Position numbers and translations under genes: made by a program. The notes beneath the pieces were generated by a model. The model saw only the letters and a program-made list of their open reading frames with translations, was not told the origin of the DNA and made no database searches. DNA of 27,119 bases from Clostridia bacterium (lineage in GTDB: Bacteria; Bacillota; Clostridia; Oscillospirales; CAG-382): contig CAAEPN010000108.1 of NCBI GenBank assembly GCA_900757905.1, forward strand, positions 1-27,119, given 5' to 3'. Below are positions 7,367 through 14,654 of the stretch, piece by piece (the first letter of the stretch is position 1; each line of letters starts with the position of its first letter).

Positions 7367-7753
7367 ATGAAAAAGAAAATCTTATGCGCTATTGCGGTGC
7401 TTATCCTATCGGCGGCAGCCTTAATGGGCTGCACGGAAGCGGACAAGATAAATAGCAACTTAAACCAACAGGCCGACCGATTTGAGGTAGAACGCCGTGT
7501 GACGGTATACAATGCGCGTACCGATACGGTTATTTTACAGGTTGAGGGCTATTTATCTCTGTCAAACAACGATTCCGGTGAGTTAGTCATTACTTGCAAG
7601 ACCGGTTCCGGGACTTACAAAAAGAACTATGTTTATTTGACCGAAAACACGCTTTACTGCATGGAGGACATTACCGGGACGCACACAGACCCGTATCATT
7701 ACAAGTGGTATTGGCACACGAGCATTTTACCGGATATTGAAATTGTGCCGTAA
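7367..7753 (+). CDS. Phage-encoded lipoprotein, predicted beta-sandwich
   Basis: The 128-aa product has a textbook lipoprotein signal: positive MKKK, hydrophobic run ILCAIAVLILSAAALM, then lipobox LMGC with the Cys at residue 21. The mature part (VERRVTVYNARTDTVILQVEGYLSLSN, ELVITCKTG, YKKNYVYLTENTLYCMEDITG) alternates as beta strands. It resembles small 'beta-sandwich lipoproteins' annotated in gut siphoviruses. It would be anchored outside the host membrane after expression. Surface exclusion of other phages is a reasonable idea by analogy with phage lipoproteins such as Ltp of TP-J34, but that is inference. ATG 7367 has AGGAGGA upstream. Confidence 0.82.
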   Translation: MKKKILCAIAVLILSAAALMGCTEADKINSNLNQQADRFEVERRVTVYNARTDTVILQVEGYLSLSNNDSGELVITCKTGSGTYKKNYVYLTENTLYCMEDITGTHTDPYHYKWYWHTSILPDIEIVP

Positions 7754-7767
7754 CGGAGGTAAGAACG

Positions 7768-7941
7768 ATGGAATATAACACTTGCGGAGAATGCAAATAT
7801 TTTGTTAAAGACGAAAAAGGAGCTTTCGGAATCTGCCAAAAGCGCGAATATCTCATCAGCCGACGGTGTGGTTACTTAGACAGAAAGTTTTATCCGGCAC
7901 GGTCGAGAACAGCGTGCAAGAAAGATTTTGAAAAGAGATAA
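7768..7941 (+). CDS. 57-residue Cys-rich miniprotein
   Basis: This short gene encodes a product with C6-G-E-C9-K-Y-F, C23 in GICQKRE, C35 in RRCGYL and C50 in TACKKDF, so five Cys in 57 residues. The order CxxC-K-Y-F ... C ... C is the pattern of small phage zinc-binding proteins and is shared by the protein at 8536. ACGGAGGT stands 7 bp before the ATG. It lies between the lipoprotein and ASCH genes with the same orientation. Confidence 0.72.
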   Translation: MEYNTCGECKYFVKDEKGAFGICQKREYLISRRCGYLDRKFYPARSRTACKKDFEKR

Positions 7942-7949
7942 TTACTAAT

Positions 7950-7973
7950 CCGCCGGGATGTATGTTCCGGCGG
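7950..7973. other. Inverted repeat before the ASCH gene
   Basis: CCGCCGG (7950-7956) and CCGGCGG (7967-7973) form a perfect 7-bp GC stem with a 10-nt loop in the 52-bp gap. No T-run follows, so it is not a standard terminator; it might be an operator, an mRNA stabiliser or a translation-control hairpin, ending 20 bp before the next ATG. Confidence 0.5.
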
Positions 7974-7993
7974 TGTGGAAAGGAAAAAGAAGA

Positions 7994-8536
7994 ATGAAAT
8001 CTGTACTTTTAAGCATTCGCCCCGAGTGGTGTGAACGGATAGCGTCGAGCAAGAAAACGATTGAGGTGCGCAAGACGCGCCCAAAGATCGAAACGCCGTT
8101 CAAGTGTTATATTTACTGCACATCCGGCGGCAAATTACTTGCACACGCTATCAACGCGGAACTCTATTTGGTAAACGGCAAGGTTATCGGTGAGTTTGTG
8201 TGCGATAATGTGAAAGTTATCTTCGACACGAACGGCAACCCTAAAAATTATATGACGGACATTTTACCGAGCATTCTGCAAAAAACAGCATTATCATATG
8301 ACGAGTTTGGGGCTTATGTAGGAAGTAGAGCCGACAAAAACAGTATTTACGGTTGGCACATCTCCGACCTCAAAATCTACGACGAGCCGAAAGAGTTGTG
8401 TGAATTTAAGAAAATAAACCGTGATTGTTGGTACGCGGATTTGGGGTTTGCAAAAAGAGATTGCTCCGACTGTAAAGATCCGGGATGTTTTTTGAAACGT
8501 CCCCCACAGTCATGGTGCTATGTGGAGGAGTTATAA
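7994..8536 (+). CDS. ASCH-domain protein
   Basis: The 180-aa product begins MKSVLLSIRPEWCERIASSKKTIEVRK, the signature of ASCH domains (related to PUA; RNA/nucleotide-binding, some are N4-acetylcytidine amidohydrolases). GEFVCDNVKVI and YGWHISDLKIYDEPKEL are the matching later ASCH strands. The C-terminal third adds a Cys cluster (CW, DCSDCKDPGC) and ends PPQSWCYVEEL, an ending typical of phage ASCH proteins. It may act on modified nucleosides or bind RNA; substrate unknown. ATG 7994 follows GGAAAAAGAAG. Confidence 0.85.
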   Translation: MKSVLLSIRPEWCERIASSKKTIEVRKTRPKIETPFKCYIYCTSGGKLLAHAINAELYLVNGKVIGEFVCDNVKVIFDTNGNPKNYMTDILPSILQKTALSYDEFGAYVGSRADKNSIYGWHISDLKIYDEPKELCEFKKINRDCWYADLGFAKRDCSDCKDPGCFLKRPPQSWCYVEEL

Positions 8537-8784
8537 TGAAATTTATAATTTTTATAATCGCGTTTTTGATTGGCGTGATTGCGCTGTCGCTTATCAGTAA
8601 GTTTATTAGGGAGAGACACATAAGACATTGCCAAAACTGCAAGTATGCATCTTTTCTTCGCTCTATGTCCCACCCGCGTCCCGTGTATTGCGCTATGAAG
8701 TGTAAACCGATTCAAGAAGATGATCAACGGCAAAAAGCGTTATTTTGTATATACTTCGATTCAGAGGACGGTGACAAAAATTGA
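8536..8784 (+). CDS. Membrane-anchored Cys-rich small protein
   Basis: The 82-aa product starts with a single hydrophobic helix (MKFIIFIIAFLIGVIALSLI) followed by basic residues, then a Cys-rich domain: HCQNCKYASF, VYCAMKC and LFCIYFDSEDG. C-x2-C-K-Y ... C-x3-C ... C-x-Y-F matches the layout of the soluble miniprotein at 7768, so this looks like a membrane-tethered relative. The positive residues after the helix predict the Cys domain on the cytoplasmic side. GGAGGAG is positioned before the ATG, whose A is also the last base of the previous stop codon. Confidence 0.75.
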   Translation: MKFIIFIIAFLIGVIALSLISKFIRERHIRHCQNCKYASFLRSMSHPRPVYCAMKCKPIQEDDQRQKALFCIYFDSEDGDKN

Positions 8785-9146
8785 CCGACAATGAGATTAT
8801 AAAAGCGCTCGAGCGCTTGAGCGCAGAAGATCCGGATGGTTTTTCGGCGGATATATGGGATCTTATCTGCCGCAGAGACGCGGAGATAGAGACAAAAAAC
8901 AAAGAGATATTTCGGCTGCTTGGACAAGTTGCAGAAGTAGAAAAGAAATTTAACTCTGCTATTGATAAAATATCACAAGTGAGAATCGCAGCATATAAAG
9001 ATTTTGCAGACATGGTGAAAGACACTTTTTTCCTGGATATATCGGAATCAACACCGAAGGAAGCTAAATTTCCGTGTGCTTTGATGTATGCGATTGAAAA
9101 AGAGATTGACAAAGCTTTGAAAGAAATGGTTGGTGAGGATGAATGA
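8781..9146 (+). CDS. Phage protein of unknown function, helical
   Basis: The 121-aa product starts at TTG 8781, preceded by GAGGACGG. It is predicted mostly helical: a heptad-like stretch from about residue 30 to 65 (AEIETKNKEIFRLLGQVAEVEKKF) reads as a coiled coil. No enzyme motif is seen. It overlaps the previous and next genes by 4 bp each, so it belongs to the same operon. The 16-bp palindrome at 8803 lies in its codons 8-13. Confidence 0.65.
   Translation: MTDNEIIKALERLSAEDPDGFSADIWDLICRRDAEIETKNKEIFRLLGQVAEVEKKFNSAIDKISQVRIAAYKDFADMVKDTFFLDISESTPKEAKFPCALMYAIEKEIDKALKEMVGEDE
8803..8818. repeat. 16-bp perfect palindrome AAGCGCTCGAGCGCTT
   Basis: The palindrome lies just inside a coding region, 22 bp after its start codon, and a further GAGCGC half site follows directly (8819-8824 region). 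Its size suits a dimeric regulator's operator, but position and codons (KALERLSA) allow chance. Confidence 0.55.
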
Positions 9147-9643
9147 AAACAACAAGGCAAGCGGAATTTTTGAAGATATTTCCGGATGCGTCAAAGTCAT
9201 GCGGGACTTTAGTGATATGTCCGCGCGAGGTTGGAGAAAGGAAAAGCTGTGACGGTTATTTATCGTGTTTAGTTTGCAAACAAGAATACTGGCTGTCTGA
9301 CATTGACGAGACGGACGAAAAATCGGGCGAGCCCGCGAAGGAATCGGAACAGGAAGCAAAGCTTGACGACGGGAAAATGCGGATCAGCATTGTGCCGTTA
9401 CAGATAATTTCAGACATTGCCGAGGTACGTGAATACGGGATAGCAAAATACAAAGATCCGGACAACTGGAGGTGTGTAGAGATAGAGCGTTACGCCAATG
9501 CGCTATTTCGGCATTTTGCGGCGTTTTTACATGCGCAGGGCTCGGTAGACGCTGAAAGCGGTATCGAGCATTACAAGCACATGGCGTGCAATATAGCTTT
9601 TATTTGCGAGCTGATGAAAGAAAAAGGAGTTGAACCAAGATGA
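9143..9643 (+). CDS. dATP/dGTP diphosphohydrolase-like (MazG-like) protein
   Basis: The 166-aa product has a Cys-containing N-terminal part (SCGTLVIC, SCDGYLSCLVC) and an acidic linker, then a domain matching phage dATP/dGTP diphosphohydrolase N-terminal domains: ISDIAEVREYGIAKYKDPDNWRCVEIERYANALFRHF, then ESGIEHYKHMACNIAFICELM. The helical E/D pattern is that of all-alpha NTP pyrophosphatases, which cut dNTPs to dNMP and PPi. It may adjust nucleotide pools for phage replication or counter host defences; the latter is inference. It overlaps its neighbours by 4 bp (ATGA) on each side. Confidence 0.8.
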   Translation: MKTTRQAEFLKIFPDASKSCGTLVICPREVGERKSCDGYLSCLVCKQEYWLSDIDETDEKSGEPAKESEQEAKLDDGKMRISIVPLQIISDIAEVREYGIAKYKDPDNWRCVEIERYANALFRHFAAFLHAQGSVDAESGIEHYKHMACNIAFICELMKEKGVEPR

Positions 9644-9975
9644 AGGCACGTATACCGCAAATTACAAACAAGCAGAAAGCGGCTGTTTTAGAAGAAGCAC
9701 GGCGGCAGATGGCGGCGCTTTTACCGATCGTTATCAAAAACTTAGAGGTTATTATGCTTTGGCAGCTTCACACGACTTGCGGATTCGGCAAGAAGCGGCT
9801 TATGCGGTTCTTTGACGAGATGGTAACGATGGTTAGGGATGATCTCGATTTTTACAATTTTTCTCACGATTCGGACGCGGTATGGCTTTACAAGCGGAAT
9901 CTAAAAGGAATTGGCATTGATTTAGATTCCCTTCGAAATCCGTTTCTTGAAAAGTTGGATATTGATGTGAAGTAG
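9640..9975 (+). CDS. Conserved-type phage protein, unknown function
   Basis: The 111-aa product is largely helical (KQKAAVLEEARRQMAALLPIVIKNLEVIMLWQLHTTCGFGKKRLMRFFDEMVTMVRDDLDFY). The segment HTTCGFGKKRLMRFFDEM resembles short proteins placed next to the late regulator and terminase in Clostridia phages. No catalytic motif or transmembrane helix is clear. ATG overlaps the preceding stop, showing translational coupling with the nucleotide hydrolase gene. Confidence 0.65.
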   Translation: MKARIPQITNKQKAAVLEEARRQMAALLPIVIKNLEVIMLWQLHTTCGFGKKRLMRFFDEMVTMVRDDLDFYNFSHDSDAVWLYKRNLKGIGIDLDSLRNPFLEKLDIDVK

Positions 9976-9992
9976 TGAAAGGGGCGGTGTAA

Positions 9993-10271
9993 TTGTCTTT
10001 TAAAAAAATGCGGTCAGTCAATCTTAGCTACAACAAGCAAGGCGAAATCTATTTTATACTGCACAATTATGCAGACCAGCCCGAAGAAGTGCGCCGAAAA
10101 ATCGACGCACTATGCGGCGTTGTAGGAAAATATCATTATCGCGCTTTGTTTCGGGCGCTTACAACAGACGAGCCTTTAAATCGAATTGCACGCGAGTTTT
10201 ACATATCAGCACCACAATTATATCGCCTTAAAAGCAAATTTTATAATGTTTGGTATACGTTCAAAACATGA
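9993..10271 (+). CDS. ArpU/sigma-region-4-like HTH protein, candidate late regulator
   Basis: The 92-aa protein ends in a helix-turn-helix (LNRIAREFYISAPQLYRLKSKFYNVWY) preceded by helices with YADQPEEVRRKIDALCGVVGKYHYRALFRALT. Size, position directly before the terminase genes, and a C-terminal HTH fit ArpU/LtrC-like activators of phage late transcription; family identity is inferred from layout rather than a clear signature. A TTG at 9993 with AAAGGGG 8 bp upstream is taken as start; ATG 10008 is the alternative. The promoter-like element shared with the capsid operon starts only 2 bp after its stop. Confidence 0.68.
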   Translation: MSFKKMRSVNLSYNKQGEIYFILHNYADQPEEVRRKIDALCGVVGKYHYRALFRALTTDEPLNRIAREFYISAPQLYRLKSKFYNVWYTFKT

Positions 10272-10272
10272 T

Positions 10273-10300
10273 ACTAACAGCGTTCTACGCGTGATATAAT
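10273..10300 (+). promoter_or_regulatory. Putative late promoter 1 (ACTAACAGCG-N12-TATAAT)
   Basis: ACTAACAGCG (10273-10282) is followed after 12 bp by a perfect TATAAT (10295-10300). There is no good TTGACA at the -35 place; the 10-bp block occupies that area, as expected for an activator-dependent promoter. The same block and spacing recur at 14627-14654. The predicted transcript would start about 16 bp before the small terminase ATG. Confidence 0.72.
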
Positions 10301-10322
10301 GTTAAAAAATGGAGGTGCAGAA

Positions 10323-10730
10323 ATGGCAAAGGCAAAAAAGAAAACGGCAAAGAAAGCCGGACAGCCGCGCAAGTTCAAAGACGAAAAGACCATGATACAA
10401 CTTTTTACGGCGTTTTGTGATTTTGTTCGTGACAATAATTTTATACAAATCCCGTCGCAGTCTAATTTTTGCCGTTGGCTTTCCATAAACTTTCAACGCA
10501 CCGACCGGAGAACAATATATAATTCGCTTAACAAATACTTTCCCACCATAAAAAAAGAGTTTGAAACCTTACAGTCTGATGTTATCGCCGAAGGTGCAAT
10601 GCTCGGAAAATACAATGCAACAATGTCTATATTTGCACTCAAAAACTGGTGTAAATGGTCGGATAAACCCATTGATGAGGGCACAAGCGATTATGAAGAT
10701 CTGACACCGCTTGCCGAAATGTTAAAATGA
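10323..10730 (+). CDS. terS: Terminase small subunit
   Basis: The 135-aa product precedes the large terminase and has the expected make-up: a Lys-rich start (AKAKKKTAKKAGQPRKFKDE), a DNA-binding helical region (AFCDFVRDNNFIQIPSQSNFCRWLSINFQRTDRRTIYNSLNKYFP) and an oligomerisation helix with a C-terminal LKNWCKWSDKP typical of phage small terminases (DNA-packaging protein). It recognises the pac/cos site. ATG 10323 is chosen because GGAGGTG lies 5 bp upstream; it ends overlapping terL by 4 bp (ATGA). Confidence 0.88.
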   Translation: MAKAKKKTAKKAGQPRKFKDEKTMIQLFTAFCDFVRDNNFIQIPSQSNFCRWLSINFQRTDRRTIYNSLNKYFPTIKKEFETLQSDVIAEGAMLGKYNATMSIFALKNWCKWSDKPIDEGTSDYEDLTPLAEMLK

Positions 10731-12079
10731 CAACGCAAAAAATAGCATGGTCACCGTTTTCGGAAAAGCACAAAGTGTATATCAAACATGCGCTTGACAA
10801 CGCTTTGTGTGTTGCCGAGGGTGCTATTCGTTCCGGCAAGACCATAGACCATTGTATAATAGCTGCTGCTTACTTGGAAACGTGCCCGGACAAAATCCAC
10901 CTTGCAAGCGGTTCAAGTGCGCCAAATGCGAAGCTGAACATTGGCGAGTGTAACGGCTTCGGATTGGAACACCTTTTCCGCGGTCGCTGTCGTTGGGGAA
11001 AATTCAAAGGTGGCGAAGCGTTATTTATAAACACAAAGACCGGTGAAAAAGTTGTATTGTTTGCCGGCGGCGGCAAGTCAGACAGCTATAAGAAAATTCT
11101 CGGTAACTCCTACGGGCTTTGGATAGCAACGGAAATCAACGAGCATTACGACAGCGACGACAGCCGAGAAAGCTTTATTAAAGTAGCCTTTGGCCGACAA
11201 GCCGCAGCTAAATGTCCGCTCGTTTTATGGGACTTAAACCCATGTGCGCCGCAACATCCGATTTACACAAATTATATTGACAAATGGATCGGCAATTATC
11301 CGGGCGGCTATCTCTATGAGCATTTTACAATTGACGATAATCTTTCCCTTTCGGACGAGCGCAGAGAGGAAATAAAAGGCCGCTACGACGTCAATTCCGT
11401 ATGGTATAAGCGTGATATTCTTGGTGAACGTGTCACGGCGCAAGGCCTTATATATCGGATTTACGCGGATAAGCCGGAACGATATGCGATAGCTAATTCC
11501 GATATACCGAAAACAAAGCACGGCGCATATATTATCGACCGTATCAATATAGGCGTTGACTTCGGCGGCAATAAATCGGCACATGCTATGGTTGCTACTG
11601 GATTTTCGCCGGATTATCAAACAGTCTATGCGCTTGCTTCACAGCGTATTCCGGCGCAAGGCGTGAGGGTTGAACAAATCATAAAGAAAATTATTGATTT
11701 TGCGGACATGATACAAGCTACATACGGCGAAGTTTTCAGCATATACCCGGATAATGCAGAACAGACTATTATTAACTCACTTCGAAACAAATGTGATTAT
11801 CGCGTTGTTGGAAGCCGAAAATATCCGATAAACGACCGTATTAAATGTACAGATATCCTGCTTTCAAGTGACCGCTTAAAGATAGTGGACGGAAATAATA
11901 AAGCTCTTGACGGCGCGTTAAAAACAGCCGTATGGGACGCAAATCACCCAAATGAAGATATCCGACTTGATGACGGTACAACTGATATTGATACGCTTGA
12001 CGCGTTCGAATACAGCTTTGAACGCGAAATGTACAGACTTATATGCTACGCGCCAGACGGAGGACAAGAGGAAGAATGA
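10727..12079 (+). CDS. terL: Terminase large subunit (PBSX/Terminase_3 type)
   Basis: The 450-aa packaging motor has an N-terminal ATPase with Walker A at residues 32-39 (GAIRSGKT), then LASGSSAPNAK and the Walker B region LWIATEINEHYD. The C-terminal nuclease begins at about residue 270 with IGVDFGGNKSAHAMV and continues with IYPDNAEQTIINSLR and a final acidic DAFEYSFEREMY. It cuts concatemeric DNA and pumps it into the procapsid through the portal. The length is normal and the frame intact. Confidence 0.95.
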   Translation: MTTQKIAWSPFSEKHKVYIKHALDNALCVAEGAIRSGKTIDHCIIAAAYLETCPDKIHLASGSSAPNAKLNIGECNGFGLEHLFRGRCRWGKFKGGEALFINTKTGEKVVLFAGGGKSDSYKKILGNSYGLWIATEINEHYDSDDSRESFIKVAFGRQAAAKCPLVLWDLNPCAPQHPIYTNYIDKWIGNYPGGYLYEHFTIDDNLSLSDERREEIKGRYDVNSVWYKRDILGERVTAQGLIYRIYADKPERYAIANSDIPKTKHGAYIIDRINIGVDFGGNKSAHAMVATGFSPDYQTVYALASQRIPAQGVRVEQIIKKIIDFADMIQATYGEVFSIYPDNAEQTIINSLRNKCDYRVVGSRKYPINDRIKCTDILLSSDRLKIVDGNNKALDGALKTAVWDANHPNEDIRLDDGTTDIDTLDAFEYSFEREMYRLICYAPDGGQEEE

Positions 12080-13422
12080 ACACTTTTATGCAGATGTTAA
12101 AGCCGCTTATACAGCTGCTTTACAACAAAATTGTGCTTGAAAGCGATGACAAGATTGCAAAGATCGAAGCGGACGCAGAAGCATATCGCCAAGCCATGAC
12201 CGAAAATGTCGTTGCTATGGTTGCAAATGCTTTGTCGACTTACACGCTTAGCGACAGCACAATAAGTATTATAGGCGATAACGCGCGCGCTGAGGTATTA
12301 CGCGAAATATCCGACCGACATTTTGCAGCGCTGAAAGGTGTGCTTGCTGACGCGTTAGGCGTGGGACTTGTGGTGTCCTTGCCGCATACGCATATTGTAG
12401 GCAACAAACGCAAGCTGTGTATCGATACGGTCGGAAAAGATCGCGTCTTTTTAACAGAAGTTGCCGGGGATGATGTAATTTCCTGCACGATTGCCGCCGA
12501 TGTGCGAGTTATCAACGGACGGACTTATATTCGTCTTGCTGACTACACGCTTGACAAGGATGCTTATATTATCCGTTCAAGGGCTGTTTTAGACGGTTCA
12601 CCAGCGCCGCTTGATATTCAGCCGGATTGGGCAGACATACCGCCCGAAATTCGTATATCCGGCGTTGACAGACTTCCTATCGCATTTTTAAAGTGCCCGA
12701 CGTCGAATCGGTTACCCGACAGCCGCGAGGGCGTACCGGTTACATACGGCTGTGAGGAAACTATCAAAAAAATCACGGAAACGCTTTCGCAAATCGAAAA
12801 AGAGTATGCGACCAAAGAATCACGCATTTTTGCAAGTGATTCGCTTTTTGGGAAAAAAGACAAATTGTCAAACGTGTACAAGGTGCTTGACGCCGAATCC
12901 AAGGATTTCTTTGAAGTATACAGTCCGGATATCCGGTCATCGGATTATTTTGAAAAGCTGACACATCATTTCGCCATGCTTGAACGTGAAATTGGGTGCT
13001 CTCCCGGCGTTCTTACGGAGCTGACGACCGGCAGTGCTACCGCTACGGAGATCCGCGCGAAGATGTATAAAACTTTCGCTTTCTGCACGGACATTCAAAA
13101 GTCGGTCGAACGCTATTACACAGATTTAATGTATGCTTGCGATGTTATGGCAAATGTATACAGCTTATCCCCTGCCGGCGATTATGACATTAAATTCGAT
13201 TGGTCTTACGGACTGCTTGAAGACCCGGCAATGACTTATCAGCAGATAAAAGAGGGCGCTTCTGACGGCGTAATAAGTAAAGCAGAATACCGTCGATATA
13301 TAACCGATGAAACACTTGCAGAAGCCGAGGAAGCTATAGCGCAGATTTCCGAGGAAACCCCGACGCTCGAAACACTTCTCGGCACGCAGTCGCTTCAAAA
13401 CGCGGTAAACAGCAATGCTTAG
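12076..13422 (+). CDS. Portal protein (A118/SPP1-like family)
   Basis: The 448-aa protein follows the terminase and is followed by the minor capsid gene, the canonical portal slot. Recognisable parts are DRLPIAFLKCPTSNRLPDSREGVPVTYGCEETIKKITETLSQIEKEY, the SDSLFGKK loop, GCSPGVLTELTTGSATATEIRAKMYKTFAF (the long helix of the portal clip/stem region) and the C-terminal KEGASDGVISKAEYRRYI, as in A118-type portals. Twelve copies form the DNA channel at one capsid vertex. ATG 12076 overlaps the terL stop (ATGA). Confidence 0.92.
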   Translation: MNTFMQMLKPLIQLLYNKIVLESDDKIAKIEADAEAYRQAMTENVVAMVANALSTYTLSDSTISIIGDNARAEVLREISDRHFAALKGVLADALGVGLVVSLPHTHIVGNKRKLCIDTVGKDRVFLTEVAGDDVISCTIAADVRVINGRTYIRLADYTLDKDAYIIRSRAVLDGSPAPLDIQPDWADIPPEIRISGVDRLPIAFLKCPTSNRLPDSREGVPVTYGCEETIKKITETLSQIEKEYATKESRIFASDSLFGKKDKLSNVYKVLDAESKDFFEVYSPDIRSSDYFEKLTHHFAMLEREIGCSPGVLTELTTGSATATEIRAKMYKTFAFCTDIQKSVERYYTDLMYACDVMANVYSLSPAGDYDIKFDWSYGLLEDPAMTYQQIKEGASDGVISKAEYRRYITDETLAEAEEAIAQISEETPTLETLLGTQSLQNAVNSNA

Positions 13423-14575
13423 TCGTGACACGCTCGACCAAATCCCGGAAATTATTGCTGACCGGCTTTCCGGTGCAAATGAATACATGCTCCATAAGTT
13501 AGGCGACCACATTAACCGGCTCGGTCAGGTCTTGCCGTCAGATATGCACCGGCTTGAAGAACTGCACCGCGCAGGAATGGAAGTTGCAGACATTGAAAAA
13601 GAGCTTGCAAAGCGTACGGAACGAGCAACCGCCGAGATAAAAGCGCTGTTTGATTCCTATGCCGCATGGTGTCTTGAACAGGCTTATGACGCGTTCAACT
13701 ATCGCGGCAAGCCTTTTATACCGTATGAAAAGAACGACTATTTACAGCGTTTTGTAGAGAGCTACGCGCGTCGTACTGCCGGAACGTTGCAGAATCTGTC
13801 ACAAACACATGCTTTGCGTATTTTCAGCACAAAGAAAAACGGTTTTGTTACCTTTGCCGACGGCTATAAAGACGCGATAGACCAAGCTGTAACAAATACT
13901 GCGCTCGGCGTACAGGACTATCAAAGCGCCATGCGTGACACCCTGCGCAAGGTCGGTGAAACCGGTCTTTGCACTATGGAGTATGAAAGCGGCTACACAA
14001 GGCGGCTTGACAGCGCTGTGCGAATGAATGTTTTAGAGGGTGTCCGGCAGGTCAACCAAGGGATTGAAGACCAGATAGGCAAAGAACTCGGCGCGGACGG
14101 TGTGGAAATTTCTGCGCATGGCTTTTGTGCTCCCGACCACGAGGACATACAGGGGCGGCAGATGACGAAAGCGGAATATGCCAAATGGGACGCGGAGCAT
14201 GCTTATCCGAAGCGTCAGATAGGAAAATTAAATTGTCATCACTTCGCGTTCAGCGTGATTTTAGGCGTACAGGAGCCGATCCATACACCGGAAGAGCTTG
14301 ACGAGATGAAAAAGAAAAATGCTGCCGGAATGGACTATGAGGGCAAGCATTACACCATGTATCAAGCAACGCAGATACAAAGACAACTTGAAAGCGAAAT
14401 ACGGAAGTGTAAAGACGTGCATATTCTTGCCAAAGCGGCAGGAGATACCGAGCTACAGCGCAAAATGCAAGGCAAAATCAACCTGTTAAAAAGCAAGTAT
14501 GTTGATTTTTCCAAAAAGGCCGGTTTAAGCGTTTACAATAAGCGTTTGACCGTAAGCGGATATAAGCCAACATAA
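13415..14575 (+). CDS. Minor capsid protein (Phage_min_cap2 / gp7-like)
   Basis: The 386-aa product is of the phage minor capsid protein 2 family: SAVRMNVLEGVRQVNQ, then the DGVEISAHGFCAPDHEDIQGRQM block, the LNCHHFAFSVILGV motif with paired His, and a Lys/Gln-rich C-terminal region (YQATQIQRQLESEIRKCKD). It joins the portal inside the head and may help DNA injection or head morphogenesis. It overlaps the portal gene by 8 bp and ends the transcription unit before a terminator. Confidence 0.9.
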   Translation: MLSRDTLDQIPEIIADRLSGANEYMLHKLGDHINRLGQVLPSDMHRLEELHRAGMEVADIEKELAKRTERATAEIKALFDSYAAWCLEQAYDAFNYRGKPFIPYEKNDYLQRFVESYARRTAGTLQNLSQTHALRIFSTKKNGFVTFADGYKDAIDQAVTNTALGVQDYQSAMRDTLRKVGETGLCTMEYESGYTRRLDSAVRMNVLEGVRQVNQGIEDQIGKELGADGVEISAHGFCAPDHEDIQGRQMTKAEYAKWDAEHAYPKRQIGKLNCHHFAFSVILGVQEPIHTPEELDEMKKKNAAGMDYEGKHYTMYQATQIQRQLESEIRKCKDVHILAKAAGDTELQRKMQGKINLLKSKYVDFSKKAGLSVYNKRLTVSGYKPT

Positions 14576-14584
14576 TATTTTTCT

Positions 14585-14611
14585 AACGTCTGCAATTTGC
14601 AGACGTTTTTT
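14585..14611 (+). terminator. Rho-independent terminator after the packaging genes
   Basis: AACGTCTGC (14585-14593) and GCAGACGTT (14599-14607) form a perfect 9-bp stem with an AATTT loop (or 10 bp with a 3-nt loop), directly followed by a run of six T. It separates the packaging/portal unit from the capsid unit, and the second late promoter begins 16 bp after it. Confidence 0.92.
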
Positions 14612-14626
14612 ATGCCTAAAAATGAG

Positions 14627-14654
14627 ACTAACAGCGACCTAAGACTGCTATAAT
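14627..14654 (+). promoter_or_regulatory. Putative late promoter 2 (ACTAACAGCG-N12-TATAAT)
   Basis: The same 10-bp block ACTAACAGCG (14627-14636) and the same 12-bp spacing to TATAAT (14649-14654) as at 10273. The spacers (TTCTACGCGTGA, ACCTAAGACTGC) differ, so the conserved parts are likely the functional ones. Placement after a terminator and before the scaffold and capsid genes supports a promoter. Confidence 0.77.
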
